Shown: one piece after another, positions 28,096-38,967 of the stretch
Numbering within the stretch: the first letter of the stretch is position 1
How the letters are laid out: each line of letters opens with the position of its first letter
The notes under the pieces: model-generated
Seen by the model: the letters and a program-made list of their open reading frames with translations, nothing else
The model's database searches: none
Told to the model about the DNA's origin: nothing
Origin: a virus
DNA: 60,830 nt
Virus record (IMG/VR): IMGVR_UViG_3300032053_000074
Span: 1-60,830 of that record
Direction: 5' to 3' (one strand)
Translations under genes and position numbers: made by a program

Positions 28096-28740
28096 TTATG
28101 AATTGCTTGTAGGTACAGTAACGGTTACTTCAATTGAAACATTCCCGCCTGACTCGTTTCCAACAATTGTTAGATTGGTTGTAGTTGTTTTTCCAAGAGT
28201 GCTATTTGGAATAAATCTAAATGTATTTCCAACCGCAACTTGAGCACTTGTTATATTAACATCACCCGAAAATGTTGGTATAGTATTTGATATAGAATTT
28301 ATTGAATTTGTTTGTTGAACAATTAAAGTACCGACATTTTTATTACCTAAAATAAGAGTATATCCAGCCTGAAGATTATATGCCGGATTTGTAGATGGAC
28401 TGATTATAATTTCACCCGTATAGTCTCGTGTAATAAGAATCTTATCTTGAGCAATAGTAATCACCGGAATTGCGGTTACTCCTTGATTAAGCGTGACTAA
28501 TTTATATTTCATAGTTTGCGTTTCATCCGTAAGCGGCTCGAAAACTGGCGTATTACGCAATGCTATATCATAAAATGCGCTTCCATTTGGATGATTTGAT
28601 TGATAAAGGGTATAATCAATTTCGTCATCTGCCAAAGCAAATGATGTTATATTAAGATTCCCAGTTTTAGCAAGAATTTCTCGGCCCTTCTTCGTTAAGA
28701 CTGCATCGACTGTTATGGTTTGGTTATCTATATACGCCAT
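28096..28740 (-). CDS. Conserved virion structural protein
   Basis: The N-terminal half is strongly conserved in cyanophage-like and other T4-type phages as far as I recall: MAYIDNQTITVDAVLTKKGR, FALADDEIDYTLYQ, and DETQTMKYKLVTL. The exact role is not established; it is usually listed as a structural protein near baseplate genes. The C-terminal half is Thr/Val/Ser-rich with Ig-like beta strands and no Cys. It starts after an 80 bp gap without a gene. Confidence 0.7.
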   Translation of the reverse strand: MAYIDNQTITVDAVLTKKGREILAKTGNLNITSFALADDEIDYTLYQSNHPNGSAFYDIALRNTPVFEPLTDETQTMKYKLVTLNQGVTAIPVITIAQDKILITRDYTGEIIISPSTNPAYNLQAGYTLILGNKNVGTLIVQQTNSINSISNTIPTFSGDVNITSAQVAVGNTFRFIPNSTLGKTTTTNLTIVGNESGGNVSIEVTVTVPTSNS

Positions 28741-28820
28741 ATATTTCCTATTTTTTTCTGTTTTATTATAATACGTTAATTAAAAGGTATTCATTTAATA
28801 AGTATCATCAACAAGTTGTT

Positions 28821-29492
28821 TTATTTGTTTATTACATTATCACCTTGAATTAAATTGAGATTTCCAACCTGAGTAGATTGGACTGGTGATGATCCGTCCT
28901 CTAATCCATCTTCTCCTACAGTTGTACTAATCAATTGTCTACATCGTTTATAATATCCATTTACGATTTCACCATCTACTTTATCATAAGTAGGTGTACT
29001 AAATAATGAAAATAACGATCTTTTATGTGTAAGGTGATTTCGTGGATATCCACCTACAACTTCAAAATATTCTCCACTATCAGTTTGAATTGATGGAAGT
29101 TTGTACACATTTCTCATATAAATTGCAGAATCTAAAGCATTATATGTTAGTAAATAATTATTTGAAGTAGCATTTGGACTTCCTATGAATGTATTCATAT
29201 TATGTCTCCATGAATTAGGGAATACTTCTGACCCTCTATCAGCAGGAATAGTATTGATAACAGTATCTTCATGAACTACACTATGAAACCATTCTCGTGA
29301 AACTGCCACATAATCGTAGAGATATATAGAATTTGTAGAATATAAATTTTGCGAAATATTATCAGTGCGGTTATGTGAACCGCTTTTTGCGTAAATAGAA
29401 TATTTTTTCCATCTTTTAAGTATGAATTGTGAGGCAGAACCTGTCGGTTTAACCTCGGCATTCATATTAAATACTATTTCTCCATATCTCAT
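28821..29492 (-). CDS. Virion structural protein
   Basis: I choose the ATG at 29492 (MRYGEIVFN), which has AAGGA five bases upstream, the best ribosome site in the region. A longer TTG-started form would overlap the preceding gene. The sequence resembles a conserved T4-like structural protein: WKKYSIYAKSGSHNRTDN, NMNTFIGSPNATSNNYLL and YPRNHLTHKR. The C-terminus is acidic and polar. It follows the large baseplate-associated gene by 8 bp. The role is probably in the tail; no enzymatic motif is seen. Confidence 0.65.
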   Translation of the reverse strand: MRYGEIVFNMNAEVKPTGSASQFILKRWKKYSIYAKSGSHNRTDNISQNLYSTNSIYLYDYVAVSREWFHSVVHEDTVINTIPADRGSEVFPNSWRHNMNTFIGSPNATSNNYLLTYNALDSAIYMRNVYKLPSIQTDSGEYFEVVGGYPRNHLTHKRSLFSLFSTPTYDKVDGEIVNGYYKRCRQLISTTVGEDGLEDGSSPVQSTQVGNLNLIQGDNVINK

Positions 29493-29500
29493 AATTTTCC

Positions 29501-32500
29501 TTATATTGGACAACCTAGAGTAAAGCTCCATGCATCGCTTGAAGCTGGCGAGTACACATAAACTGTTGCATATCTATTGCTCGTGGTTTTTATAAAATCA
29601 CCAGTTCCTGATGGTGGTTCATAAATAGTTTCTGGAGGCAACCCTCGTAGCCTCAATGCATTATTCAATGCGGTTTGATAACTGGAAAGTCCTCTATATC
29701 CAGTATCAATCACGGTAACTCCATCATATACTACTATAAATTTATTTGGGATACTAATTGCCTCGAATGTTAATTCGACATATCCAGTCCCGGTACCTAA
29801 GTCAATTATATATGTTCCTGGGAAAAGATTACCAACACCGCTTATCAAAGTCCCACATGGATATGATATTACCGCAATTACAGACACAAATCCTACTTTA
29901 ATTTCGGTATCTGTATTAATGCCATTAATAGCTACTAAAGTTACTGTAAATGTTCCGTTTGTAGTATAGGTATGAGTTGGATTTGTGTCTGTACTAGTGT
30001 TTCCATCACCAAAATCCCATTGATATGAAATAGCATTGGTGCTTAAGTTTGTAAAGATTACTACAAGAGGAGATTCTCCGGTTAATATATTTGCTGAAAA
30101 ATCAGCATTTGGAAGTGTTGGATCTATTGGAACAATTGGTTCCATTGGCGCATAAGTTACACCATTTCCTGGGAAATGTCCAAGTTGAAAATCATCCATT
30201 ATATCTGGAATATAGTTTGGATTTGGCAAGTAATTAACAGGATAGTCACAAGTCGGGAGATTGATATATGAAACATTAAGTCCAATTTGGTTATTAATTG
30301 GAAGGGTTGATGTATCAAAATTACTAATAGAACTAGTATCAGTTCCAAAATCGCCATACAATAGAGATTGAGTCATTCTCATTAATGTTGTATTGGAATC
30401 ATGGGAATAGTGAGCCACTGTAAAATCATAAAAGAATACTGACCCGGTATTTACTTCACTATATATAGGTTTTACAGGATATTTTGGTCTTTCCAGAATA
30501 GATGGTTCAATCAATACCCCTACTAAAGCATTGTTACGTGCAGGTAGAACATTCTTTATTGAATCAAATACAGAACGATTGAAATATAATTTGTATAAAG
30601 TTATCAATTCATTAAATAATGTTCTGCTTCCACTTCCTTCATTTAATGATGTAGCATATTCTTTTCGATATATGTTTAATGATTGATAACTGTCCGCATA
30701 TTGATTATATGGATTGCCAATAATATCCATGAAATCTTGATTTCCGAAATATCTTACTACATCTTTGTTTTTAAAATCTTGTGGGTCTGCAAAAAATCCA
30801 ATTTGATTTGAATCGGGCGAGGTATTATTTCTTGGAGTATATGTAGAACGGGACTTGTCATCCAATCTAGTAGATATTGATTGGGTCACATAATGAACTT
30901 TCTCATTATTAAATTTATTTGGTCCATATTTAGAAATACCCCAAGTGCTAGGATAATCAATTATTTTGAATTGATATGGATAACATGATTGTGATACATT
31001 ACGACATGATGAAGTATTATATACCAACTCTTGTGATCCACTCCATGCTCCTTGATTTACCATCATATCCATATTAGCTGGATATGATTGATCTAAATAC
31101 TTGACCTGATTATTAAATGAATTAGAAGAATAAAATGGATTTGCATTTTGCCACTTACCAATCCAAGCAGTGGATGTTCCACTTAATCCATTATATCCAG
31201 GTGGGATTGTCCCTGGAGGAACCTGATGCATATCAAATGGATAATCTGTATGCATACGATAAATTAATGATTGATGTGCGGGGCGAGATCCACTGAAACT
31301 ATAAGCATTTATACTATTGACATAATCTTCATAATTACTATCTGTAATAGAATCATTCCATACCTGAAGTTTGTCCATCGCTCCAGTAAACCCCTGTCCA
31401 TTATGATACGAGAACCATCCTCCAAGCATCAAATATGAACCAGATGCTACAGTAGAAAATAAATAGTTAGTACTATAATCATACGAAACCTTGCTTGATG
31501 TTGACTGGATAATTTGACGCCCAAATTCGTTTCTTTGAACATATAAATCAAACTTACTTGGTACCGCATCTTGATTTATGTTATATTGAAATCCATCAGG
31601 GAATATATTCCTCCTGACCATGATGCTGTAAATATTACCGTCAAATAACGGAAATGCAGAACTAGTCATTTGAAATATTGCATTATCTATATGGCCAATT
31701 CTAAAGAAAATCTTGGCCATATTATGACCATTTTCACGAATAAATCCAACTGACCACTCTCCAGAACCAGAGATAGTATTATAAGCAGCACTACCACTAA
31801 CTAGTCCCATCAGTATTTGTTCTTTTCCATGAGTGTATACGGTAGCATCATCTACACAAACTTTGAGCAAAAATGTTTTACAATCAGATGAAAGATTTGT
31901 TCTGAAATAATCAAATACAGATGAGGTGTCCCATTGATACATATATGCTCTTTCATATGTTGTATATGCAGCTGTATCATCAGTATAATTAACTCCACCA
32001 TATTCACGTATACTCAATAAACTAGATGGAATACCATAACATGAGAGAATTGTTCGAACAGATTCCTCAGTTCCTTTTGTTTTATAAATTCTAGGTAAAT
32101 TTAAAAGAATACGATTACGAACTTCTTTCAATCGTTCTTCATCCGACATTTCCTTCAATCCATACTGTTGATTGGAAGTTAAATAATTTCCTATAAGTGT
32201 AGATTGCTCTATTGAATCTCCAAGATTCCACCCGAATGTTTCCAACATGTAATCTATAATACGCCGTGTAAATGCTTCAGTCGAGTTATGTCCAACTCTA
32301 CTTTCACCTGGCATACTCTTGATATAAATGTAAATCTCATCAAAGAAATGTCCTATCATAGATAAGAACGTAATATACTCGTCATTTGACGGATCTAATA
32401 AAATATGAGATGGGCAATTGTTGATCAAACTATCACGGTTATTCCTATCATAATAACTCGCTGAAGAATCCATTTCTGCAATATAACTCGAACTTATGAA

Positions 32501-34180
32501 TTGTCCATTAGTATAATTATAGTTTCCAGTTCTATACAGATATGATTCATATCCATCAAATGAATCTACAATATCATTTAATTGACTTTGGGCAGATTCA
32601 TATTCCTGTGTATAAAATGGGTATATGCTTGAACTTGCGGATATGAAATTCGTATTTTTTTGATTTAATACTTGAATAGATGCACTCAATGCCGACGAGT
32701 TTATTATCTTATTTTTGAATATCTTAATCCGAATTTCTGCGGACGAAAACACTACAAAGTTATTAAAATTTGTATAATCCAAATTTAATTCCGTTATATT
32801 TTTACTTACAACAACTTCTCTCTCCGTGGTACTATCGTTTAGTAAGTCGTTTGCGGTATATGATAAGTTTGTATTTGTCAAACTAGCATTAGGAATTGGG
32901 ATTGAAAAATCGGGAGGTCCAATAGTATGGACTATATTATTAATCGGATTCTTAATAATAGCATTGACAACATAGGGTGTAAATGATATGTTAGAAACCC
33001 AGCACAAACTCTGTATTGAAAAATTAATAGGCAACTCTGAATTTAATTTTACTAATAAGGTAAGTGGATCTTCCGGATTAACCCGCTCATCCATCATTCC
33101 GTGTGTGACAATAGGGAGTAATAGGTTATCTCCAAAATTCAAGGCATTTTTTAATGGAGAAAGGTATTTTTCTTTATATGATGTTCTTAATATATCTGAA
33201 GTTAACTGATAATAATATTTAGTAAAGAAATCGTATACAAATGCCTTTGCCTTAACATATGGGGGTAATGGATGAAGTCCAACTGGACTGAATTTTCTTT
33301 CTATTGATGCGGACACATATCCATTAAATGTATTATCTAAATCCGAAAAATCGACGATATTATCTGAATTGGATAATAGATAATTTTCAAAATAGGTATG
33401 AATACCTTGAATTCTAAATCCACTTCCACTATTATTTATTAATACCCCATTTTTAATTACAGGATTACTTATATGAATAATACTATCAGTATATAATGAC
33501 TGTAAAAACGTAACTACTTCTCCATCTGTAGTTAAGAAAAATATGGTCTTAATAATATTAATCTCATCTTTATATAACGGACTTATTCTATTGTAAATTT
33601 GATTACATAAACAATTTTGTACTGCGGATTGGTATAGTGGAGAAACATCTTTGAGTAACACTTTCTTATTTACGAATGCATCATAAGATTTGTTATGTCC
33701 ACTAATAGGGATCAATTTAATTTCCCGTCTTGATGGTGAAATATCTTTAATTACAAGAGGACTTGCAAAATTTCCGGCCATGTCTCGTGTAAAGTTATAA
33801 ACTAGAAAATAACTCCCATCAACAATTCCAAATGAAGATGATATTTGGTCATTTGGATTTACAAGTATCTTATCATTTTTATATAAAATAAAGTCACTTT
33901 GTAATTCTGTATAAGAATATGGAACTGAAATATCTACTGTATTCAAATAAGAAAGTTGAACGTCAATATATTTATTGGACTGAGTTATTACATTCCATCC
34001 AATAAAATTATTTGAACGATCCCATACCGAAAGTTCGATTGCATCATTAGGAGAATATCCATACCACAAGTCAGATGTGAATCCATTTACTAATAAGGAA
34101 TGCTCAGTACGATTCAAGTATGATGCCGTATTCAAACTAGAAGTATTGTCAGATACCATTTGATATGATGTAAATTCCAT
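29501..34180 (-). CDS. Very large tail/baseplate protein with LamG-like and PKD domains
   Basis: At 1559 residues this is the largest gene. The middle contains GHNSTEAFTRRIIDYMLETF and LPRIYKTKGTEESVRTIL, blocks I associate with a large baseplate or tail protein of T4-like environmental phages. Residues of about 770-940 (AKIFFRIGHIDNAIF, LFDGNIYSIMVRR) look like a laminin-G/concanavalin-type sheet. Near 1357-1437 a clear PKD domain is present (NADFSANILTGESPLVVIF; WDFGDGNTSTDTNPTHTY). The domain makes the protein a candidate for host-surface or polysaccharide contact. It is one operon with its neighbours. Confidence 0.75.
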   Translation of the reverse strand: MEFTSYQMVSDNTSSLNTASYLNRTEHSLLVNGFTSDLWYGYSPNDAIELSVWDRSNNFIGWNVITQSNKYIDVQLSYLNTVDISVPYSYTELQSDFILYKNDKILVNPNDQISSSFGIVDGSYFLVYNFTRDMAGNFASPLVIKDISPSRREIKLIPISGHNKSYDAFVNKKVLLKDVSPLYQSAVQNCLCNQIYNRISPLYKDEINIIKTIFFLTTDGEVVTFLQSLYTDSIIHISNPVIKNGVLINNSGSGFRIQGIHTYFENYLLSNSDNIVDFSDLDNTFNGYVSASIERKFSPVGLHPLPPYVKAKAFVYDFFTKYYYQLTSDILRTSYKEKYLSPLKNALNFGDNLLLPIVTHGMMDERVNPEDPLTLLVKLNSELPINFSIQSLCWVSNISFTPYVVNAIIKNPINNIVHTIGPPDFSIPIPNASLTNTNLSYTANDLLNDSTTEREVVVSKNITELNLDYTNFNNFVVFSSAEIRIKIFKNKIINSSALSASIQVLNQKNTNFISASSSIYPFYTQEYESAQSQLNDIVDSFDGYESYLYRTGNYNYTNGQFISSSYIAEMDSSASYYDRNNRDSLINNCPSHILLDPSNDEYITFLSMIGHFFDEIYIYIKSMPGESRVGHNSTEAFTRRIIDYMLETFGWNLGDSIEQSTLIGNYLTSNQQYGLKEMSDEERLKEVRNRILLNLPRIYKTKGTEESVRTILSCYGIPSSLLSIREYGGVNYTDDTAAYTTYERAYMYQWDTSSVFDYFRTNLSSDCKTFLLKVCVDDATVYTHGKEQILMGLVSGSAAYNTISGSGEWSVGFIRENGHNMAKIFFRIGHIDNAIFQMTSSAFPLFDGNIYSIMVRRNIFPDGFQYNINQDAVPSKFDLYVQRNEFGRQIIQSTSSKVSYDYSTNYLFSTVASGSYLMLGGWFSYHNGQGFTGAMDKLQVWNDSITDSNYEDYVNSINAYSFSGSRPAHQSLIYRMHTDYPFDMHQVPPGTIPPGYNGLSGTSTAWIGKWQNANPFYSSNSFNNQVKYLDQSYPANMDMMVNQGAWSGSQELVYNTSSCRNVSQSCYPYQFKIIDYPSTWGISKYGPNKFNNEKVHYVTQSISTRLDDKSRSTYTPRNNTSPDSNQIGFFADPQDFKNKDVVRYFGNQDFMDIIGNPYNQYADSYQSLNIYRKEYATSLNEGSGSRTLFNELITLYKLYFNRSVFDSIKNVLPARNNALVGVLIEPSILERPKYPVKPIYSEVNTGSVFFYDFTVAHYSHDSNTTLMRMTQSLLYGDFGTDTSSISNFDTSTLPINNQIGLNVSYINLPTCDYPVNYLPNPNYIPDIMDDFQLGHFPGNGVTYAPMEPIVPIDPTLPNADFSANILTGESPLVVIFTNLSTNAISYQWDFGDGNTSTDTNPTHTYTTNGTFTVTLVAINGINTDTEIKVGFVSVIAVISYPCGTLISGVGNLFPGTYIIDLGTGTGYVELTFEAISIPNKFIVVYDGVTVIDTGYRGLSSYQTALNNALRLRGLPPETIYEPPSGTGDFIKTTSNRYATVYVYSPASSDAWSFTLGCPI

Positions 34181-34181
34181 A

Positions 34182-34649
34182 TTAAATATTATCCTTTCTA
34201 ATAGGAGTGTATGGGAAAGATTCTGAAAAATCTGAATCTACTCTTCCCTGTCCTATTGTTTTACGAAGTTCTAATATAACTTCCTTTACTGCCATCTTAT
34301 CTGCTTCGGAGCTGGTGCTCTCACTAATGGAAATAATAGAATCTAATTGTGCTTTTAATGTTGTATTTTCTTCTTGTACAATATCCAACTTTGTTTGAAT
34401 ATTAGACTCCGCAACATTATCAACTACAGTGGATTCAATAATTTGTGGTATAAATTCTTCGAATTCAGTATTATATATCGTATTTATTTTGGAATCACCA
34501 TATATAATATTTCTAAGAGGAAATGCTATATACACTTGATTAAACTTAATAGATGAACTATCAAATGTAATATTCCCAACATTATCGAACTTATATACAT
34601 AAGTCCCATATTTTTGAAAATTATTTATTTCTTTTGAAAAATCGCTCAT
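34182..34649 (-). CDS. Hypothetical tail-operon protein
   Basis: The product has 155 residues. The first 70 are beta-like (YGTYVYKFDNVGNITFDSS), followed by a coiled coil (LDIVQEENTTLKAQLDSI) and a short C-terminal tail rich in Ser and Pro. No family is recognised. It sits between two large structural genes with gaps of 1 and 3 bp, so it is probably a small structural or assembly protein of the tail. Confidence 0.6.
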   Translation of the reverse strand: MSDFSKEINNFQKYGTYVYKFDNVGNITFDSSSIKFNQVYIAFPLRNIIYGDSKINTIYNTEFEEFIPQIIESTVVDNVAESNIQTKLDIVQEENTTLKAQLDSIISISESTSSEADKMAVKEVILELRKTIGQGRVDSDFSESFPYTPIRKDNI

Positions 34650-34652
34650 ATT

Positions 34653-36884
34653 TTATCTAACAACTTTAAATGTTTTTCCGCAATCAATTGTATAAATTGA
34701 TGTCCCGTCTTCCACACGAATCAATACTTTATAATACCTATCTTGAGGAAGACTAGTTGTGTCGATAAAGAAATAATTTCCATATGGATATTCACATGAT
34801 ATCTTCGTGTATTCATCAAAATCCATTACTATTTCATCAGTCTCATTCTCTTTTAATGCATAATAAGATGATGTAGGTAGATATTCGGGTATAAGATATT
34901 GCACTTGCTGTGTGCTTTTTCCAAATTCTTTTAATGGAAATTGTTTTCTACCAAATACACCAATTTTAGCAATGTCACCTGCTTTATAAGTAGGGTTTGA
35001 ATTCTGTAAAGCAATACTAAATGGTCTTTGAGTATCCATTGGATAAATTATACTTGATGTAAAATCTACACTGCTAGTATAATCATATGATGACGTAGAT
35101 ACACTTCCTGTAATTTGAATGAGAAACGAATTTCCTACCAAATTTCCATTTATAAATTGACCGAAATAACTGGCACTTCCAGGTCCATCTAACGTGTAAG
35201 TTCCCAATGCTTTTCCGTTTACATAAGGACCCGTAATATATGCATAACCATATGTTCCAAAAATAGGAGGGAATGGTATTGTAACAAAAGAACCGGAAAA
35301 GGCATTAGATGTCCAAGGTCCATAAAGAAATGCATTCTCAAATTTAAAGTCTACATAATATGCAGTAAATACACTGCTGCTAAAAGGACCATTATAAAAT
35401 GACCCAGTTGCAGTTTGTGCAACGAACGAGTTTCCGCATAGTCCGGTCACAGTTGAGGATGATAAAGATACGGATGCAGATATAAGACCAAAAACAGGAA
35501 CTCCTATAATGTTACCACTCAAACCAAACCCATCTACAAATCCACTTGCAGATAAGTCTGATAACAATACACTCGCAGAGTAATTGTTATTAAGTATTAG
35601 AAATGCACTGGCAGAAAAATATCCGGCAACATATCCACTTCCATTATTAATTCCATTTCCGTTTAATCCTCCACTACCACTATCGTTAGCAGCATTACTG
35701 CTTGTGAAAAATACAGAAGACCCACTCACAATCATTGCATTATTTATTCCTGCAGTTACGTGTCCAAATGTTACACTTGACGTAACTATACTTCCGGTGG
35801 AAAGTGTGGAATCCGACCACATTACATCTAAATACGGAGAATAAATTGTATTGGTATCTCGTCCAAAGAAATTTAAAATATATCCAGACCCAGTAGGTAT
35901 TAATTCATCTGAACTAATAAAAATTATTCCTTCATTAGGAATACTACCACTCAACCATTTCATAACCATTGTAGTTATGTCCATGTCAATATCAGATGAT
36001 TCATAGTCGAAACTCTGTGAACACCAACTAGAAGTATACCACGTTCCTCCACCATATCCAAATACAGTAGTTAATAAAGATGGATCACTAATAAAATCTA
36101 TACCACTACGACTACTACTCAAAGATCCGGTGTACCATTGAGTTCCATAATTATTATCACGATATGTCCAACTTACTCCTGAATCAGACCCTCCATTTAC
36201 ACAATATCCATTTCCCATATTCCAACTTTGACTTATTGGGAATGCATATATCTTATAAGTTATCGGGAGATCATAATCATTACATGATTTCAGTTTAATT
36301 TCAAATTTAGGATTTACTATTGTTCCACTTGATATAGACGCTGATATAGCAGATAAGTCAAATTTTAGAAGTGCTCTATCAATAAATTGTGTATCAGTAG
36401 TCGTCCATATTTGTTCATTTCTTGTATCTGTTCCAGAACCAGTCCCTGTTAAGCAACCATCTGAACCTGTTAGTTGTCCGGTAAATATTCCAATATTATT
36501 AGAATTTATGATTGAACCTGATATGTATCCTATAATAAAGCTAGATGATACGCTCCCTACACTTCCACTCCCAATTAATGGAACTCCATCCACAGAACCA
36601 GAAAAATAAGATGCGGTAAATCCTAAATTACTTCCGGAAATACTTCCACTTGAAAAAACAATGTTGCCATCAAATGAACCGGTAAATATTCCAGTAAAAT
36701 ATGTTAGTCCCTGCCCTTGGAAAATAGCATCTACATAAACATAATCTCTGGTTGGACTCAACACTCGTTGTGGCACATTCTTGGTACCTACCTGAAGAAG
36801 TTCATCAATTCCAAAATTTTTGTCATCAAATCCACTTCTATTTGTTATGTAAGTATCTTTTGTAGGGAAAATGAAATGGTGCAT
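34653..36884 (-). CDS. Virion protein with DNRLRE-like domain and Ser/Gly-rich repeats
   Basis: The first residues FIFPTKDTYITNRS and, after an insert, RALLKFDLSAISASI with ISQSWNMGNG resemble the DNRLRE/CBM96 type of beta-sandwich found in secreted adhesins. An insert near residues 50-150, and most of residues 380-650, is built of degenerate repeats rich in SGSxxG and ASYF, as in fibrous tail proteins. The last 80 residues (QVQYLIPEYLPTSSYYALKE) are a separate globular end. A surface or fibre role fits, but the exact place in the tail is unknown. Confidence 0.65.
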   Translation of the reverse strand: MHHFIFPTKDTYITNRSGFDDKNFGIDELLQVGTKNVPQRVLSPTRDYVYVDAIFQGQGLTYFTGIFTGSFDGNIVFSSGSISGSNLGFTASYFSGSVDGVPLIGSGSVGSVSSSFIIGYISGSIINSNNIGIFTGQLTGSDGCLTGTGSGTDTRNEQIWTTTDTQFIDRALLKFDLSAISASISSGTIVNPKFEIKLKSCNDYDLPITYKIYAFPISQSWNMGNGYCVNGGSDSGVSWTYRDNNYGTQWYTGSLSSSRSGIDFISDPSLLTTVFGYGGGTWYTSSWCSQSFDYESSDIDMDITTMVMKWLSGSIPNEGIIFISSDELIPTGSGYILNFFGRDTNTIYSPYLDVMWSDSTLSTGSIVTSSVTFGHVTAGINNAMIVSGSSVFFTSSNAANDSGSGGLNGNGINNGSGYVAGYFSASAFLILNNNYSASVLLSDLSASGFVDGFGLSGNIIGVPVFGLISASVSLSSSTVTGLCGNSFVAQTATGSFYNGPFSSSVFTAYYVDFKFENAFLYGPWTSNAFSGSFVTIPFPPIFGTYGYAYITGPYVNGKALGTYTLDGPGSASYFGQFINGNLVGNSFLIQITGSVSTSSYDYTSSVDFTSSIIYPMDTQRPFSIALQNSNPTYKAGDIAKIGVFGRKQFPLKEFGKSTQQVQYLIPEYLPTSSYYALKENETDEIVMDFDEYTKISCEYPYGNYFFIDTTSLPQDRYYKVLIRVEDGTSIYTIDCGKTFKVVR

Positions 36885-36898
36885 ATTTTTTATTTTTG

Positions 36899-38878
36899 TT
36901 AAATCGACGATCCACGTATATCACTATCAGGATATTTTATTTCCCAACAACTTGGGTCTACTGATGGATATATAATACCATTTTTAGTTGCAGATTCTAT
37001 ATCATATTCTACTGAAGAATAATTTCCATCTAGTGCAGTCTTATTATATACTGTTACATCTACAATTGATTGAACTCCATCCACCTTTGCAATTTCAAGA
37101 TTTAATTGACTTAAATTTATTGGCTGTGAAAAGCTCCAATTGTCAATATTAAAAAAATCTTGTACCGCTTTGATGCATGATGATAATGTCTCCTTTTTGT
37201 TAAATCCTTTGTAAATAGTAATTGTAAAATTAACCCCTAAATTAATGATATATCCATCTATTACATTAACGCCATCGGTAAGCATACGGAATTGCTTCAA
37301 GTGTGTTATAAGATTGGTTATTAATGCATTATTTGGACGAGTGAGATTTTTAGATGAATCATACGCAAGTGCATATATATTAATCGCAAAGGGATTTGTA
37401 GAATCATATGCAATATGTCTAAAATAGTTGGAATTGCTATTATCGACTACTGTAGCATTGTTATTCTGGTCAATAGTTCCGAGTAACATTTTATTAACAC
37501 CCACCTGTAAATTTGTATTTGTTACAACTTGAGATTTAGCAATTGAACCAAATCTTGATGGAAGAGAATGAATTCTGACTAAATAATCGTTTTGCGTAAC
37601 TGCTCTACTTTGAGCTGCAAAATTTGCCATGGAATTTAATTTTATTTCTTCATCTGTTTCCGCATCCTTTCCTCCAGTGCAAGGTGAAATATTAGATACC
37701 TTCAATGAATTTTTTACAGTATTTAATAAACTTATTTGCTCAGGCAATAATCCTTCGGATGAATTTTCAAACTCCGCACTTACAATTGTTCTAATCTCGT
37801 CTGCTTGACAATTACTTACCAATCCTCCTCCTACTAAATATCGAATAGTTAAAGTTGTATTAGCTGGTGCTCTCCCATAATTTTCATTTTTTAAAAATGA
37901 AGATGGATCAAGTGGAACATTAACATTACTCAAGTTTGTTAATCCAACATTAATAAGATTAGAATCAAATGTAACGATTTCATCATCAGTTCCATTAATT
38001 CCTGCTCCAAATTGAATTTTTGTTACATTATTTTCATTAACCATAGTAATGAATCTTCGGGAAGTTTTTAAAAACTTTAAAATATATGGTACTGAATCCT
38101 TATACTTGCTAAGTGTCCCCTCAAATTGTGAATCATTTGGAATAGCAATTGGAACCAACTCTTGTGCTAAATAATCAGACTCATACCATTTGTTATTGTC
38201 AGAGTCAACTATATCAAGTATTCCAATAACATTGTCTTCATCTAAATTTATTTCATAGAATAAAGAAGGTTCGGCTACAACGACTTGTTTAGTATAAACT
38301 TGACCAGCACTTACGCTACCTTGCTTTTGAAGCAGGAAAAATTGTGGAGTTCCATCTGGATTACGTGAATAAACAGTATCAACTCTTGTTGAGATAGATG
38401 AACTTATTGAAAAATCAATGCCTTGTGAAAGAATATAATATGACCCTCCATTACTAGATAGTTGACTATTTTCCTTTACTGAAAGCATATAGTCTGGGTC
38501 TGGATAATAATCACCGTAACCATCATCTGTGGAGGGACATAGTTGAAACATATTAACTTCACCCACGGATGGTCTACTTGGTTTTACTTTATATCCAAGA
38601 TATCCTGCTAAATTTATGATATTTTTTCGTTCAGTTGCACTTAATATCAATCCTTCTTTAAAAGCATAATCCGTATAATAACTTAAAATATCACCTACAT
38701 ACGCCACTTGTTCCATAAACATCATACCAGGAGATGCCGCCGAAAAATCGGTATATGTATTTGGGTAATACGTCTTACTGAAATTAATAAGAGATTCACG
38801 TAATTGTGAAAAATCACGATTTATGTAGCGAATTTCTTTACTGTTTGGTAAAAAGCTCTTCTGGATATTGCTGCTCAT
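36899..38878 (-). CDS. gp6: Baseplate wedge protein (T4 gp6-like, baseplate J family)
   Basis: The N-terminus IRYINRDFSQLRESLINFSK and PNTYTDFSAASPGMMF, followed by YVGDILSYYTD, are diagnostic of gp6-type wedge proteins. The middle carries AQSRAVTQNDYLVRIHSLPS, the baseplate J core. Length (659 residues from this ATG) matches gp6. A TTG 15 nt upstream would add five residues; neither start has a strong ribosome site. In T4, gp6 forms the wedge dimer that joins gp25 and gp53. Here gp25 is the neighbour upstream, which supports the call. Confidence 0.9.
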   Translation of the reverse strand: MSSNIQKSFLPNSKEIRYINRDFSQLRESLINFSKTYYPNTYTDFSAASPGMMFMEQVAYVGDILSYYTDYAFKEGLILSATERKNIINLAGYLGYKVKPSRPSVGEVNMFQLCPSTDDGYGDYYPDPDYMLSVKENSQLSSNGGSYYILSQGIDFSISSSISTRVDTVYSRNPDGTPQFFLLQKQGSVSAGQVYTKQVVVAEPSLFYEINLDEDNVIGILDIVDSDNNKWYESDYLAQELVPIAIPNDSQFEGTLSKYKDSVPYILKFLKTSRRFITMVNENNVTKIQFGAGINGTDDEIVTFDSNLINVGLTNLSNVNVPLDPSSFLKNENYGRAPANTTLTIRYLVGGGLVSNCQADEIRTIVSAEFENSSEGLLPEQISLLNTVKNSLKVSNISPCTGGKDAETDEEIKLNSMANFAAQSRAVTQNDYLVRIHSLPSRFGSIAKSQVVTNTNLQVGVNKMLLGTIDQNNNATVVDNSNSNYFRHIAYDSTNPFAINIYALAYDSSKNLTRPNNALITNLITHLKQFRMLTDGVNVIDGYIINLGVNFTITIYKGFNKKETLSSCIKAVQDFFNIDNWSFSQPINLSQLNLEIAKVDGVQSIVDVTVYNKTALDGNYSSVEYDIESATKNGIIYPSVDPSCWEIKYPDSDIRGSSI

Positions 38879-38967
38879 GTCTATAAATATCAATACATTT
38901 GTATTTTATCACAACGATATAACAAGAACTTTTTATATACTAAAAACAAAGAGAGTTTCTATCAATC

